Below are positions 45,303-56,604 of a stretch of 64,000 nucleotides of DNA, in pieces. This DNA comes from Elymus sibiricus. Lineage: Eukaryota; Streptophyta; Magnoliopsida; Poales; Poaceae. Location of the stretch: the NCBI GenBank assembly GCA_039707655.1, contig CM077671.1:245410595-245474594 (forward strand), in the 5' to 3' direction. Each line of letters starts with the position of its first letter. The first letter of the stretch is position 1. The translations under genes were made by a program, and so were the position numbers. Under the pieces are notes generated by a model. It worked only from the letters and a program-made list of their open reading frames with translations. It was not told where the DNA came from and searched no databases.

Positions 45303-45768
45303 TGTTGGGGAACGTTGCATGGGAAACAAAAATTTTCCTACGCACACACAAGATCTATCCATGGTGATGAGCATCTACGAGAGGGAGAGTGAATCTACAT
45401 ACCCTTGTAGATCGCTAAGCGGAAGCGTTTAAGAAACGCGGTTGATGTAGTCGAACGTCTCCGCGATCCAAATCGCCGAGCGTCCCGCGATCCAATCACG
45501 ATCCTTCCGATCTAGTGCCGAACGGACGGCACCTCCGCGTTCAACACACGTACGGCTTGATGACGCCTTCACCTCCTCGATCCAGCGAGCGATGGTGAAG
45601 TAGTGGTTGAGTTCCAGCAGCACGACGGCGTGGTGATGGTGGTGAGGAACAATCTCTGCAGGGCTTCGCCAAGCGCTACGGAGATTATGACGGAGGAACT
45701 AGAGGGCTAGGGTTGCCGGCACACGGCTTGGGAAATCCTGATGTGTCCCGTGTGCTAGCCCTGCCCCT

Positions 45769-45778
45769 CTATTTATAT
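45769..45778 (-). promoter_or_regulatory. TATA box of the Angela-type LTR
   Basis: ATATAAATAG on the minus strand, repeated at the same place in LTR2 (about 51174) and LTR3 (about 58347). It lies about 130 bp downstream of the GCGGTAGTACCGC array. Confidence 0.6.
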
Positions 45779-45906
45779 GTTGAGCCTTGGGGTCTAAACT
45801 TGGAGTAAAAGTCTCCTCTAGGTCGGTTTTGCCCGCACAAGGTCGGTTTGGCCCGCAGGGAAAGAGTCCAACTCGGATCCCTGCCGAACCGTGCACAGCC
45901 GCGCAC

Positions 45907-46022
45907 AAGCGGTAGTACCGCTTCACACAAGCGGTAGTACCACTTGGGCGGTAGTACCGCTTCACACAAGCGGTAGTACCGCTCGGGCGGTAGTACCGCT
46001 TCACCAAGCGGTAGTACCGCTT
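45907..46022 (-). repeat. Six-copy GCGGTAGTACCGC palindrome array in LTR1 U3
   Basis: The 13-bp perfect palindrome GCGGTAGTACCGC, often extended to AAGCGGTAGTACCGCTT, occurs at about 45909, 45931 (one mismatch), 45948, 45970, 45987 and 46008. The same array is at about 51311-51426 in LTR2 and 58484-58599 in LTR3. It lies upstream of the TATA box. Confidence 0.9.
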
Positions 46023-47165
46023 ACGCGGCAGCAAAACTACTTTTGCACTTTCCAATACCTCGTGGGCTTTATCCCTTTGGCCCATATAAAGTGTTGCTGC
46101 ACCCGAACACTTCGGTAAACATCCGGAACCCCTTCCGGTGAACTCCGGAACTCTTCCGGAGATCAAAACACTATTATCACATATATCAATCTTTACCTCC
46201 AGACTATTCCGGAGATCCTCGTCATGTCCGGGATCTTATCCGGGACTCCGAACAACTTTCGGTCACCAACATAATAACTCAATTATACTAATCGTCACCA
46301 AACGTTAAGTGTGTAGACCCTGCGGGTTCGAGAACTATGTAGACATGACCGAGACACCTCTACGATCAATAACCAATAGCGGGACCTGGATGCCCATATT
46401 GGCTCCTACATATTCTACGAAGATCTTTATCGGTCGAACCTCTATGTCAAGGATTCAGTTAATCCCGTATGCTGTTCCCTTTGTTCTTCGGTATGTTACT
46501 TGCCCGAGATTCGATCGTCGGTATCACTATACCTAGTTCAATCTCGTTACCGGCAAGTCTCTTTACTCGTTCCGTAATACAAGATCTCGTGGCTAACACT
46601 TTAGTCACATTGCTTGCAAGGCTCATTGTGATGTTGTATTACCGAGTGGGCCCTGAGATACCTCTCCGTCATACGGAGTAACAAATCCCAGTCTTGATCC
46701 ATGCCAACCCAACAGACACCCTCGGAGATACCTGTAGAGCACCTTTATAGTCACCCAGTTACGTTGCGACGTTTGATACACACAAGGTATTCCTCCGGTG
46801 TCAGTGAGTTGCATGATCTCATGGTCAAAGGAACAGATACTTGACATGCAGAAAACAATAGCAATAAACTGACACGATCAAATGCTACGTTTACAGTTTG
46901 GGTCTTGTCCATCACATCATTCTCCTAATGATGTGATCCCGTTATCAAATGACATCTCATGTCAATGGCTAGGAAACCTTAACCATCTTTGATCAACGAG
47001 CTAGTCAACTAGAGGCTTACTAGGGACACAGTGTTGTCTATGTACCCACACATGTATTTGAGTTTCCAATCAATACAATTATAGCATGGATAATAAACGA
47101 TTATCATGAACAAGGAAATATAATAATAACCAATTTATTATTGCCTCTAGGGCATATTTCCAACA

Positions 47166-47176
47166 GTCTCCCACTT
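47166..47176 (-). promoter_or_regulatory. Polypurine tract before LTR1
   Basis: AAGTGGGAGAC on the minus strand immediately precedes LTR1. An identical tract is at 52571-52581 before LTR2. Both are at the position expected for plus-strand DNA priming. Confidence 0.75.
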
Positions 47177-47215
47177 GCACTAGAGTCAATAATCTAGTTC
47201 ACATCACTATGTGAT

Positions 47216-50200
47216 TTACATTGTAATGAATCGAACACCCATGCAGTTCTGGTGTTGTTCATGTTTAGCCCTTGGAAGAGGTTTAGTCATCGGATCTGCA
47301 ACATTTAGATCCGTGTGTACTTTGCAAATATTTATGTCGTCCTCCTTGATGTAATCGCGGATGGAATTGAAACGTCGCTTTATGTGTCTGGTCCTCTTGT
47401 GAAATCTTGGTTCCTTGGCTAGAGCAATGGCACCAGTATTATCACAAAACAGAGTCATTGGGTTAAGCGCACTAGGCACTACTCCAAGATCTGTCATGAA
47501 CTCCTTCATCCAGACACCTTCCTTCGCCGCCTCCGAGGCAGCGATGTACTCCGCTTCGCATGTAGAATCAGCTACCACGCTTTGCTTGGAACTGCACCAG
47601 CTAACCGCACCCCCATTAAGAATAAATACGTATCCGGTTTGCGACTTAGAGTCATCCGGATCAGTGTCAAAGCTTGCATCGACGTAACCCTTTACGACGA
47701 GCTCTTGATCACCTCCATAAACGAGAAACATGTCCTTAGTCCTTTTCAGGTACTTCAGGATATTCTTGACCGCCGTCCAGTGTTCCATTCCTGGATCACT
47801 TTGAAACCTTCCGACCATACTTATGGCAAGGCTGACATCGGGTCTTGTGCACAGCATTGCATACATGATAGAGCCTATGGCCGAAGCATAGGGGATGACA
47901 CTCATCTTTTCTCTATCTTCTGCAGTCACTGGGCATTGAGTCTTACTCAACTTCACACCTTGCAAAACAGGCAAGAACCCCTTCTTGGACTGATCCATTT
48001 TGAACTTCTTCAAAATCTTATCAAGGTATGTGCTTTGTGAAAGTCCTATTAAGCGTCTTGATCTATCTCTATAGATCTTGATGCCTAATATGAAAGCAGC
48101 TTCTCCTAGGTCCTTCATTGAAAAACTCTTGTTCAAATATTCCTTTACGCTTTCCAGCATTTCTATATTGTTTCCAATCAGCAATATGTCATCCACATAT
48201 AATATTAGAAACGCTATAGAGCTCCCACTCACTTTCTTGTAAATACAAGCTTCTCCGTAAACTTGTATAAACTCGAACGCTTTGATCACCTCATCAAAAC
48301 GAAGATTCCAACTCCGAGATGCTTGCACCAGTCCATAAATGGATCGCTGGAGTTTGCAAACTTTGTCAGCATTCTCTGGATCGACAAAACCTTCTGGTTG
48401 TATCATATACAACTCTTCCTTAAGGTAACCGTTAAGGAACGCTGTTTTGACATCCATCTGCCAAATTTCATAATCGAAAAAGGCAGCTATTGCTAACATG
48501 ATTCTGACGGACTTAAGCATCGCTACAGGTGAGAAGGTCTCATCGTAGTCAACTCCTTGAACTTGTGAAAAACCCTTTGCCACAAGTCGAGCTTTATAGA
48601 CGGTGACATTACCGTCCGCGTCCGTCTTCCTCTTAAAGATCCATTTGTTCTGAATGGCCTTACGCCCTTCAGGTAATACTTCCAAAGTCCATACTTTGTT
48701 TTCATACATGGATCCCATCTCGGATTTCATGGCCTCTAACCACTTCTCGGAATCCGGGCCCATCATCGCTTCTCCATAGCTCGTAGGTTCATCGTTGTTT
48801 AACAACATGACCTCTAAGACAGGGTTGCCGTACCACTCAGGAGCAGTACGCGTCCTTGTCGACCTACGAGGTTCGATAGCAACTTGATCCAAAGCTTCAT
48901 GATCATCATCATTAACTTCTTCTTCAGCTAATGTAGGCTCCACAGAAACAACTTTCTGCGCTGCGCTACTCTCAGGTTGAAGTAAAGGTTCAACAACCTC
49001 ATCAAGTTCTATCTTCCTCCCACTCAATTCTTTCGAGAGAAACTCTTTCTCAAGAAATGTTCCGTTTTTAGCGACAAACACTTTGCCCTCGGATCTGAGG
49101 TAGAAGGTATACCCAATTGTCTCTTTTGGGTATCCTATGAAGACGCATTTCTCCGCTTTGGGTTCCAGCTTTTCAGGCTGAAGCTTTTTGACATAAGCAT
49201 CACATCCCCAAACTTTAAGAAACGACAGCTTTGGCTTCTTGTCAAACCAAAGTTCATATGGCGTTGTCTCAACGGATTTCGATGGTGCCCTATTTAAAGT
49301 GAATGCAGCTGTCTCTAATGCATAACCCCAAAACGATAGTGGCAAATCGGCAAGAGACATCATAGATCGCACCATATCCAATAAAGTTCGATTACGACGT
49401 TCGGACACACCATTACGCTGTGGTGTTCCAGGCGGTGTCAATTGTGAAACAATTCCACACTGTTTTAAGTGACTGCCAAACTCATAACTCAGATATTCTC
49501 CTCCTCGATCAGATCGTAGGAATTTAATCTTCTTGTTACGATGATTCTCAACTTCACTCTGAAATTGTTTGAACTTTTCAAATGTTTCAGACTTGTGTTT
49601 CATTAAGTAAATATACCCATATCTACTTAAGTCATCAGTGAAGGTGAGAAAGTAACGATAACCACCGCGCACCTCAATGCTCATCGGACCGCACACATCA
49701 GTATGTATGATTTCCAATAAGTCACTTGCCCGTTCCATTATTCCAGAGAACAGCGTTTTAGTCATCTTGCCCATGAGGCATGGCTCACATGTGTCAAGTG
49801 ATTCAAAATCAAGTGACTCCAAAAGTCCATCAGCATGGAGCTTCTTCATGCGTTTTACGCCAATATGACCTAAACGGCAGTGCCACAAGAAAGTGGTATT
49901 ATCATTATCAATTCTACATCTTTTGGCATCAATGTTATGAACATGTGTATCATTACTATCGAGATTCAATAAGAATAAACCCATCACATCGGGTGCATGA
50001 CCATAAAAGATATTACTCATATAAATAGAACAACCATTATTCTCTGATTTAAATGAGTAACCGTCTCGCAATAAACAAGATCCAGATATAATGTTCATGC
50101 TTAACGCAGGCACCAAATAACACTTATTTAGGTTCATCACTAATCCCGACGGTAATCGAAGAGCGAGCGTGCCGACGGCGATCACATCAACCTTGGAACC

Positions 50201-50779
50201 ATTTCCCACGCGCATCGTCACTTCGTCCTTTGCCAGCCTCCGTCTATTCCGCAGTTCCTGTTTTGAGTTGCAAATATGAGCAACCGCACCGGTATCAAAT
50301 ACCCAGGCACTACAACGAGAGTTGGTAAGGTACACATCAATAACATGTATATCATATATACCTTGTTTGTTGTTGGCCGCCTTCTTGTCAGCCAAATACT
50401 TGGGGCAATTCCGCTTCCAGTGTCCAGTTCCCTTGCAATGAAAACACACAGTTTCTGGTTTGGGTCCAGCCTTGGGTTTCTTCACGAGAGGAGCAACTGC
50501 TTTGCCACTCTGCTTGGAGTTACCCTTCTTACCCTTGCCATTTTTCTTGAAACTAGTGGTTTTATTGACCATCAACACTTGATGCTCCTTCTGAATTTCA
50601 GACTCAGCGGCTTTCAGCATCGCAAACAGCTCGGCGACTGACTTGTTCATCCCGTGCATGTTATAGTTCAACACGAAGCTCTTGTAGCTAGGTGGCAATG
50701 ATTGAAGTGTTGGGGAACGTTGCATGGGAAACAAAAATTTTCCTACGCACACATAAGATCTATCCATGGTGATGAGCAT
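47216..50779 (-). pseudogene. Shortened Angela-type polyprotein frame, fused to LTR2 sequence
   Basis: The open frame runs 1187 codons, but its first 20-odd codons (MLITMDRSYVCVGKF ...) come from LTR2. Gag sequence starts at LQSLPPSYK, equivalent to about residue 164 of the complete copy. The rest is uninterrupted: zinc knuckle CX2CX4HX4C, protease DTGA, GAG-pre-integrase, DDE integrase, RT with YVDD, and RNase H. It differs from the complete copy by about one percent. Without leader, primer-binding site and N-terminal gag it cannot produce a normal genome or particle. Confidence 0.9.
50703..50707. other. Unpaired target-site sequence (TGAAG) beside LTR2
   Basis: TGAAG borders LTR2 inside gag. 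In the uninterrupted gag of the complete copy the same five bases are followed by AACTC. This is the expected left duplication of the inner insertion, whose right copy was deleted. Confidence 0.7.
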
Positions 50780-52570
50780 CTACGAGAGGGAGAGTGAATC
50801 TACATACCCTTGTAGATCGCTAAGCGGAAGCGTTAATAAACGCGGTTGATGTAGTCGAACGTCTTCGCGATCCAAATCGCCGAGCGTCCCGCGATCCAAT
50901 CACGATCCTTCCGATCTAGTGCCGAACGGACGGCACCTCCGCGTTCAACACACGTACGGCTTGATGACGCCTTCACCTCCTCGATCCAGCGAGCGATGAT
51001 GAAGTAGTGGTTGAGTTCCAGCAGCACGACGGCGTGGTGATGGTGGTGAGGAACAATCTCTGCAGGGCTTCGCCAAGCGCTACGGAGATTATGACGGAGG
51101 AACTAGAGGGCTAGGGTTGCCGGCACACGGCTTGGGAAATCCTGATGTGTCCCGTGTGCTAGCCCTGCCCCTCTATTTATATGTTGAGCCTTGGGGTCTA
51201 AACTTGGAGTAAAAGCCTCCTCCGGGTCGGTTTTGCCCGCACAAGGTCGGTTTGGCCCGCAGGGAAAGAGTCCAACTCGGATCCCTGCCGAACCGTGCAC
51301 AGCCGCGCACAAGCGGTAGTACCGCTTCACACAAGCGGTAGTACCGCTTGGGCGGTAGTACCGCTTCACACAAGCGGTAGTACCGCTCGGGCGGTAGTAC
51401 CGCTTCACCAAGCGGTAGTACCGCTTACGCGGCAGCAAAACTACTTTTGCACTTTCCAATACCTCGTGGGCTTTATCCCTTTGGCTCATATAAAGTGTTG
51501 CTGCACCCGAACACTTCGGTAAACATCCGGAACCCCTTCCGGTGAACTTCGGAACTCTTCCGGAGATCAAAACACTATTATCACATATATCAATCTTTAC
51601 CTCCGGACTATTCCGGAGATCCTCGTCATGTCCGGGATCTTATCCGGGACTCCGAACAACTTTCGGTCACCAACATAATAACTCAATTATACTAATCGTC
51701 ACCAAACGTTAAGTGTGTAGACCCTGCGGGTTCGAGAACTATGTAGACATGACCGAGACACCTCTACGGCCAATAACCAATAGCGGGACCTGGATGCCCA
51801 TATTGGCTCCTACATATTCTACGAAGATCTTTATCGGTCGAACCTCTATGTCAAGGATTCAGTTAATCCCGTATGCTGTTCCCTTTGTTCTTCGGTATGT
51901 TACTTGCCCGAGATTCGATCGTCGGTATCACTATACCTAGTTCAATCTCGTTACCGGCAAGTCTCTTTACTCGTTCCGTAATACAAGATCTCGTGGCTAA
52001 CACTTTAGTCACATTGCTTGCAAGGCTCATTGTGATGTTGTATTACCGAGTGGGCCCTGAGATACCTCTCCGTCATACGGAGTAACAAATCCCAGTCTTG
52101 ATCCATGCCAACCCAACAGACACCCTCGGAGATACCTGTAGAGCACCTTTATAGTCACCCAGTTACGTTGCGACGTTTGATACACACAAGGTATTCCTCC
52201 GGTGTTAGTGAGTTGCATGATCTCATGGTCAAAGGAACAGATACTTGACATGCAGAAAACAATAGCAATAAACTGACACGATCAAATGCTATGTTTACAG
52301 TTTGGGTCTTGTCCATCACATCATTCTCCTAATGATGTGATCCCGTTTATCAAATGACATCTCATGTCAATGGCTAGGAAACCTTAACCATCTTTGATCA
52401 ACGAGCTAGTCAACTAGAGGCTTACTAGGGACACAGTGTTGTCTATGTACCCACACATGTATTTGAGTTTCCAATCAATACAATTATAGCATGGATAATA
52501 AACGATTATCATGAACAAGGAAATATAATAATAACCAATTTATTATTGCCTCTAGGGCATATTTCCAACA
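50708..52570 (-). repeat. LTR2 (inner element 3' LTR), 1863 bp
   Basis: Full LTR with TG...CA ends. It differs from LTR1 at roughly 17 positions by eye, including GCCTCCTCCGG versus GTCTCCTCTAG, ACGGCCA versus ACGATCA and an extra T in CGTTTATC. It carries the same palindrome array and TATA box. Confidence 0.95.
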
Positions 52571-52620
52571 GTCTCCCACTTGCACTAGAGTCAATAATCT
52601 AGTTCACATCACTATGTGAT

Positions 52621-55600
52621 TTACATTGTAATGAATCGAACACCCATGCAGTTCTGGTGTTGTTCATGTTTAGCCCTTGGAAGAGGTTTAGTCATCGAAT
52701 CTGCAACATTTAGATCCGTGTGTACTTTGCAAATATTTATGTCGTCCTCCTTGATGTAATCGCGGATGGAATTGAAACGTCGCTTTATGTGTCTGGTCCT
52801 CTTGTGAAATCTTGGTTCCTTGGCTAGAGCAATGGCACCAGTATTATCACAAAACAGAGTCATTGGGTCAAGTGCACTAGGCACTACTCCAAGATCTGTC
52901 ATGAACTCCTTCATCCAGAACCCTTCCTTCGCCGCCTCCGAGGCAGCGATGTACTCCGCTTCGCATGTAGAATCTGCTACCACGCTTTGCTTGGAACTGC
53001 ACCAGCTAACCGCACCCCCATTAAGAATAAATACGTATCCGGTTTGCGACTTAGAGTCATCCGGATCAGTGTCAAAGCTTGCATCGACGTAACCCTTTAC
53101 GACGAGCTCTTGATCACCTCCATAAACGAGAAACATGTCCTTAGTCCTTTTCAGGTACTTCAGGATATTCTTGACCGCCGTCCAGTGTTCCATTCCTGGA
53201 TCACCTTGAAACCTTCCGACCATACTTATGGCAAGGCTGACATCGGGTCTTGTGCACAGCATTGCATACATGATAGAGCCTATGGCTGAAGCATAGGGGA
53301 TGACACTCATCTTTTCTCTATCTTCTGCAGTCACTGGGCATTGAGTCTTACTCAACTTCACACCTTGCAAAACAGGCAAGAACCCCTTCTTGGACTGATC
53401 CATTTTGAACTTCTTCAAAATCTTATCAAGGTATGTGCTTTGTGAAAGTCCTATTAAGCGTCTCGATCTATCTCTATAGATCTTGATGCCTAATATGAAA
53501 GCAGCTTCTCCTAGGTCCTTCATTGAAAAACTCTTGTTCAAATATTCCTTTACGCTTTCCAGCATTTCTATATTGTTTCCAATCAGCAATATGTCATCCA
53601 CATATAATATTAGAAACGCTATAGAGCTCCCACTCACTTTCTTGTAAATACAAGCTTCTCCGTAAACTTGTATAAACTCGAACGCTTTGATCACCTCATC
53701 AAAACGAAGATTCCAACTCCGAGATGCTTGCACCAGTCCATAAATGGATCGCTGGAGTTTGCAAACTTTGTCAGCATTCTCTGGATCGACAAAACCTTCT
53801 GGTTGTATCATATACAACTCTTCCTTAAGGTAACCGTTAAGGAACGCTGTTTTGACATCCATCTGCCAAATTTCATAATCGAAAAAGGCAGCTATTGCTA
53901 ACATGATTCTGACGGACTTAAGCATCGCTACGGGTGAGAAGGTCTCATCGTAGTCAACTCCTTGAACTTGTGAAAAACCTTTTGCCACAAGTCGAGCTTT
54001 ATAGACGGTGACATTACCGTCCGCGTCCGTCTTCCTCTTAAAGATCCATTTGTTCTGAATGGCCTTACGCCCTTCAGGTAATACTTCCAAAGTCCATACT
54101 TTGTTTTCATACATGGATCCCATCTCGGATTTCATGGCCTCTAACCACTTCTCGGAATCCGGGCCCATCATCGCTTCTCCATAGCTCGTAGGTTCATCGT
54201 TGTCTAACAACATGACCTCTAAGACAGGGTTGCCGTACCACTCGGGAGCAGTACGCGTCCTTGTCGACCAACGAGGTTCGATAGCAACTTGATCCAAAGC
54301 TTCATGATCATCATCATTAACTTCCTCTTCAGCTAATGTAGGCTCCACAGAAACAATTTTCTGCGCTGCGCTACTCTCAGGTTGAAGTAAAGGTTCAACA
54401 ACCTCATCAAGTTCTATCTTCCTCCCACTCAATTCTTTCGAGAGAAACTCTTTCTCAAGAAATGTTCCGTTTTTAGCGACAAACACTTTGCCCTCGGATC
54501 TGAGGTAGAAGGTATACCCAATTGTCTCTTTTGGGTATCCTATGAAGACGCATTTCTCCGCTTTGGGTTCCAGCTTTTCAGGCTGAAGCTTTTTGACATA
54601 AGCATCACATCCCCAAACTTTAAGAAACCACAGTTTTGGCTTCTTGCCAAACCAAAGTTCATATGGCGTCGTCTCAACGGATTTCGATGGTGCCCTATTT
54701 AAAGTGAATGCAGCTGTCTCTAATGCATAACCCCAAAACGATAGTGGCAAATCGGCAAGAGACATCATAGATCGCACCATATCCAATAAGGTTCGATTAC
54801 GACGTTCGGACACACCATTACGCTGTGGTGTTCCAGGCGGTGTTAATTGTGAAACAATTCCACACTGTCTTAAGTGACTGCCAAACTCATAACTCAGATA
54901 TTCTCCTCCTCGATCAGATCGTAGGAATTTAATCTTCTTGTTACGATGATTCTCAACTTCACTCTGAAATTGTTTGAACTTTTCAAATGTTTCAGACTTG
55001 TGTTTCATTAAGTAAATATACCCATATCTACTTAAGTCATCAGTGAAGGTGAGAAAGTAACGATAACCACCGCGCGCCTCAATACTCATCGGACCGCACA
55101 CATCAGTATGTATGATTTCCAATAAGTCACTTGCCTGTTCCATTATTCCAGAGAACGGCGTTTTAGTCATCTTGCCCATGAGGCATGGCTCACATGTGTC
55201 AAGTGATTCAAAATCAAGTGACTCCAAAAGTCCATCAGCATGGAGCTTCCTCATGCGTTTTACGCCAATATGACCTAAACGGCAGTGCCACAAGAAAGTG
55301 GTATTATCATTATCAATTCTACATCTTTTGGCATCAATGTTATGAACATGTGTATCATTACTATCGAGATTCAATAAGAATAAACCCCTCACATCGGGTG
55401 CATGACCATAAAAGATATTACTCATATAAATAGAACAACCATTATTCTCTGATTTAAATGAGTAACCGTCTCGCAATAAACAAGATCCAGATATAATGTT
55501 CATGCTTAACGCAGGCACCAAATAACACTTATTTAGGTTCATCACTAATCCCGATGGTAATCGAAGAGCGAGCGTGCCGACGGCGATCACATCAACCTTG

Positions 55601-56604
55601 GAACCATTTCCCACGCGCATCGTCACTTCGTCCTTTGCCAGCCTCCGTCTATTCCGCAGTTCCTGTTTTGAGTTGCAAATATGAGCAACCGCACCGGTAT
55701 CAAATACCCAGGCACTACAACGAGAGTTGGTAAGGTACACATCAATAACATGTATATCATATATACCTTGTTTGTTGTTGGCCGCCTTCTTGTCAGCCAA
55801 ATACTTGGGGCAATTCCGCTTCCAGTGTCCAGTTCCCTTGCAATGAAAACACACAGTTTCTGGTTTGGGTCCAGCCTTGGGTTTCTTCACGAGAGGAGCA
55901 ACTGCTTTGCCACTCTGCTTGGAGTTACCCTTCTTACCCTTGCCATTTTTCTTGAAACTAGTGGTTTTATTGACCATCAACACTTGATGCTCCTTCTGAA
56001 TTTCAGACTCAGCGGCTTTCAGCATCGCAAACAGCTCGGCGACTGACTTGTTCATCCCGTGCATGTTATAGTTCAACACGAAGCTCTTGTAGCTAGGTGG
56101 CAATGATTGAAGAACTCTGTCAGTGATAGCCTCTGGCGGAAGGGGCATCCCTAACTCAGCCAGACGGGTGGAGTACCCAGACATTCTGAGCACGTGATCA
56201 CTGATAGACCCGTTCTCCTCCATCTTGCAAGCATAGAATTTATCGGAGATCTCATATCTCTCGATCCGGGCATTCTTCTGAAAGATAAACTTCAACTCCT
56301 GGAACATCTCATATGCTCCATGACGTTCAAAACGTCTTTGAAGTCCCGGTTCTAAGCCATACAACATTGCACATTGAACTATTGAGTAATCATCAGAACG
56401 AGCCTGCCAGGCGTTCACAACGTCTAGAGACTCAACTGGAGCGGGTGGATCACCAAGCGGTGCATCAAGGACATAAGCCTTCTGGGAAGCCGTAAGGATA
56501 ATCCTTAGATTACGGGCCCAGTCCACAAAGTTACTTCCATCATCTTTCAACTTAGCTTTCTCTAGGAACGCATTAAAATTCAGGGGTGCTACTGCGCGAG
56601 CCAT
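52621..56604 (-). CDS. Intact Angela/BARE1-type gag-pol polyprotein, 1327 residues
   Basis: Uninterrupted frame starting MARAVAPLNFNAFLEKAKLK. Order: gag (about 1-250, UBN2 type), zinc knuckle (about 251-264), aspartic protease with DTGA (about 304), GAG-pre-integrase zinc-binding motif (WHCRLGH ... CEPC), integrase core with DDE residues in HTDVCGP, SDRGGEY and NGVSERRNR, Copia RT with WQMDVKTAFLNG and YVDD, and RNase H ending near ADSMTKPL. It would make virus-like particles, reverse transcribe element RNA and integrate the cDNA. An unbroken frame and near-identical LTRs mark a very young copy. A defect elsewhere, for example in the altered primer-binding site, cannot be excluded. Confidence 0.95.
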   Translation of the reverse strand: MARAVAPLNFNAFLEKAKLKDDGSNFVDWARNLRIILTASQKAYVLDAPLGDPPAPVESLDVVNAWQARSDDYSIVQCAMLYGLEPGLQRRFERHGAYEMFQELKFIFQKNARIERYEISDKFYACKMEENGSISDHVLRMSGYSTRLAELGMPLPPEAITDRVLQSLPPSYKSFVLNYNMHGMNKSVAELFAMLKAAESEIQKEHQVLMVNKTTSFKKNGKGKKGNSKQSGKAVAPLVKKPKAGPKPETVCFHCKGTGHWKRNCPKYLADKKAANNKQGIYDIHVIDVYLTNSRCSAWVFDTGAVAHICNSKQELRNRRRLAKDEVTMRVGNGSKVDVIAVGTLALRLPSGLVMNLNKCYLVPALSMNIISGSCLLRDGYSFKSENNGCSIYMSNIFYGHAPDVRGLFLLNLDSNDTHVHNIDAKRCRIDNDNTTFLWHCRLGHIGVKRMRKLHADGLLESLDFESLDTCEPCLMGKMTKTPFSGIMEQASDLLEIIHTDVCGPMSIEARGGYRYFLTFTDDLSRYGYIYLMKHKSETFEKFKQFQSEVENHRNKKIKFLRSDRGGEYLSYEFGSHLRQCGIVSQLTPPGTPQRNGVSERRNRTLLDMVRSMMSLADLPLSFWGYALETAAFTLNRAPSKSVETTPYELWFGKKPKLWFLKVWGCDAYVKKLQPEKLEPKAEKCVFIGYPKETIGYTFYLRSEGKVFVAKNGTFLEKEFLSKELSGRKIELDEVVEPLLQPESSAAQKIVSVEPTLAEEEVNDDDHEALDQVAIEPRWSTRTRTAPEWYGNPVLEVMLLDNDEPTSYGEAMMGPDSEKWLEAMKSEMGSMYENKVWTLEVLPEGRKAIQNKWIFKRKTDADGNVTVYKARLVAKGFSQVQGVDYDETFSPVAMLKSVRIMLAIAAFFDYEIWQMDVKTAFLNGYLKEELYMIQPEGFVDPENADKVCKLQRSIYGLVQASRSWNLRFDEVIKAFEFIQVYGEACIYKKVSGSSIAFLILYVDDILLIGNNIEMLESVKEYLNKSFSMKDLGEAAFILGIKIYRDRSRRLIGLSQSTYLDKILKKFKMDQSKKGFLPVLQGVKLSKTQCPVTAEDREKMSVIPYASAIGSIMYAMLCTRPDVSLAISMVGRFQGDPGMEHWTAVKNILKYLKRTKDMFLVYGGDQELVVKGYVDASFDTDPDDSKSQTGYVFILNGGAVSWCSSKQSVVADSTCEAEYIAASEAAKEGFWMKEFMTDLGVVPSALDPMTLFCDNTGAIALAKEPRFHKRTRHIKRRFNSIRDYIKEDDINICKVHTDLNVADSMTKPLPRAKHEQHQNCMGVRFITM

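Larger units (their letters stand above)
45303..47165 (-). repeat. LTR1 (outer element 3' LTR), 1863 bp
   Basis: Begins on the minus strand with TGTTGGAAATATGCCCTAGA and ends GTTCCCCAACA. It contains the TATA box ATATAAATAG (minus strand, about 45769-45778) and six copies of GCGGTAGTACCGC or a one-base variant (45907-46022). From the region matching 58389 onward it is almost identical to LTR3. Confidence 0.95.

Noticed and set aside
45907..46022. Regularly spaced palindromic repeats resembling a CRISPR array
   Set aside because: The spacing is irregular and short, the spacers are repeated in all three LTRs, and the setting is a plant LTR promoter.
45699..46166. Minus-strand frame of 155 codons across the LTR palindrome array
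   Set aside because: It is made of translated GCGGTAGTACCGC repeats and occurs in all three LTRs. It is U3 sequence, not a gene.
52820..56495. Plus-strand frames within the Angela-type internal region
   Set aside because: They are antisense shadows of the intact gag-pol frame.
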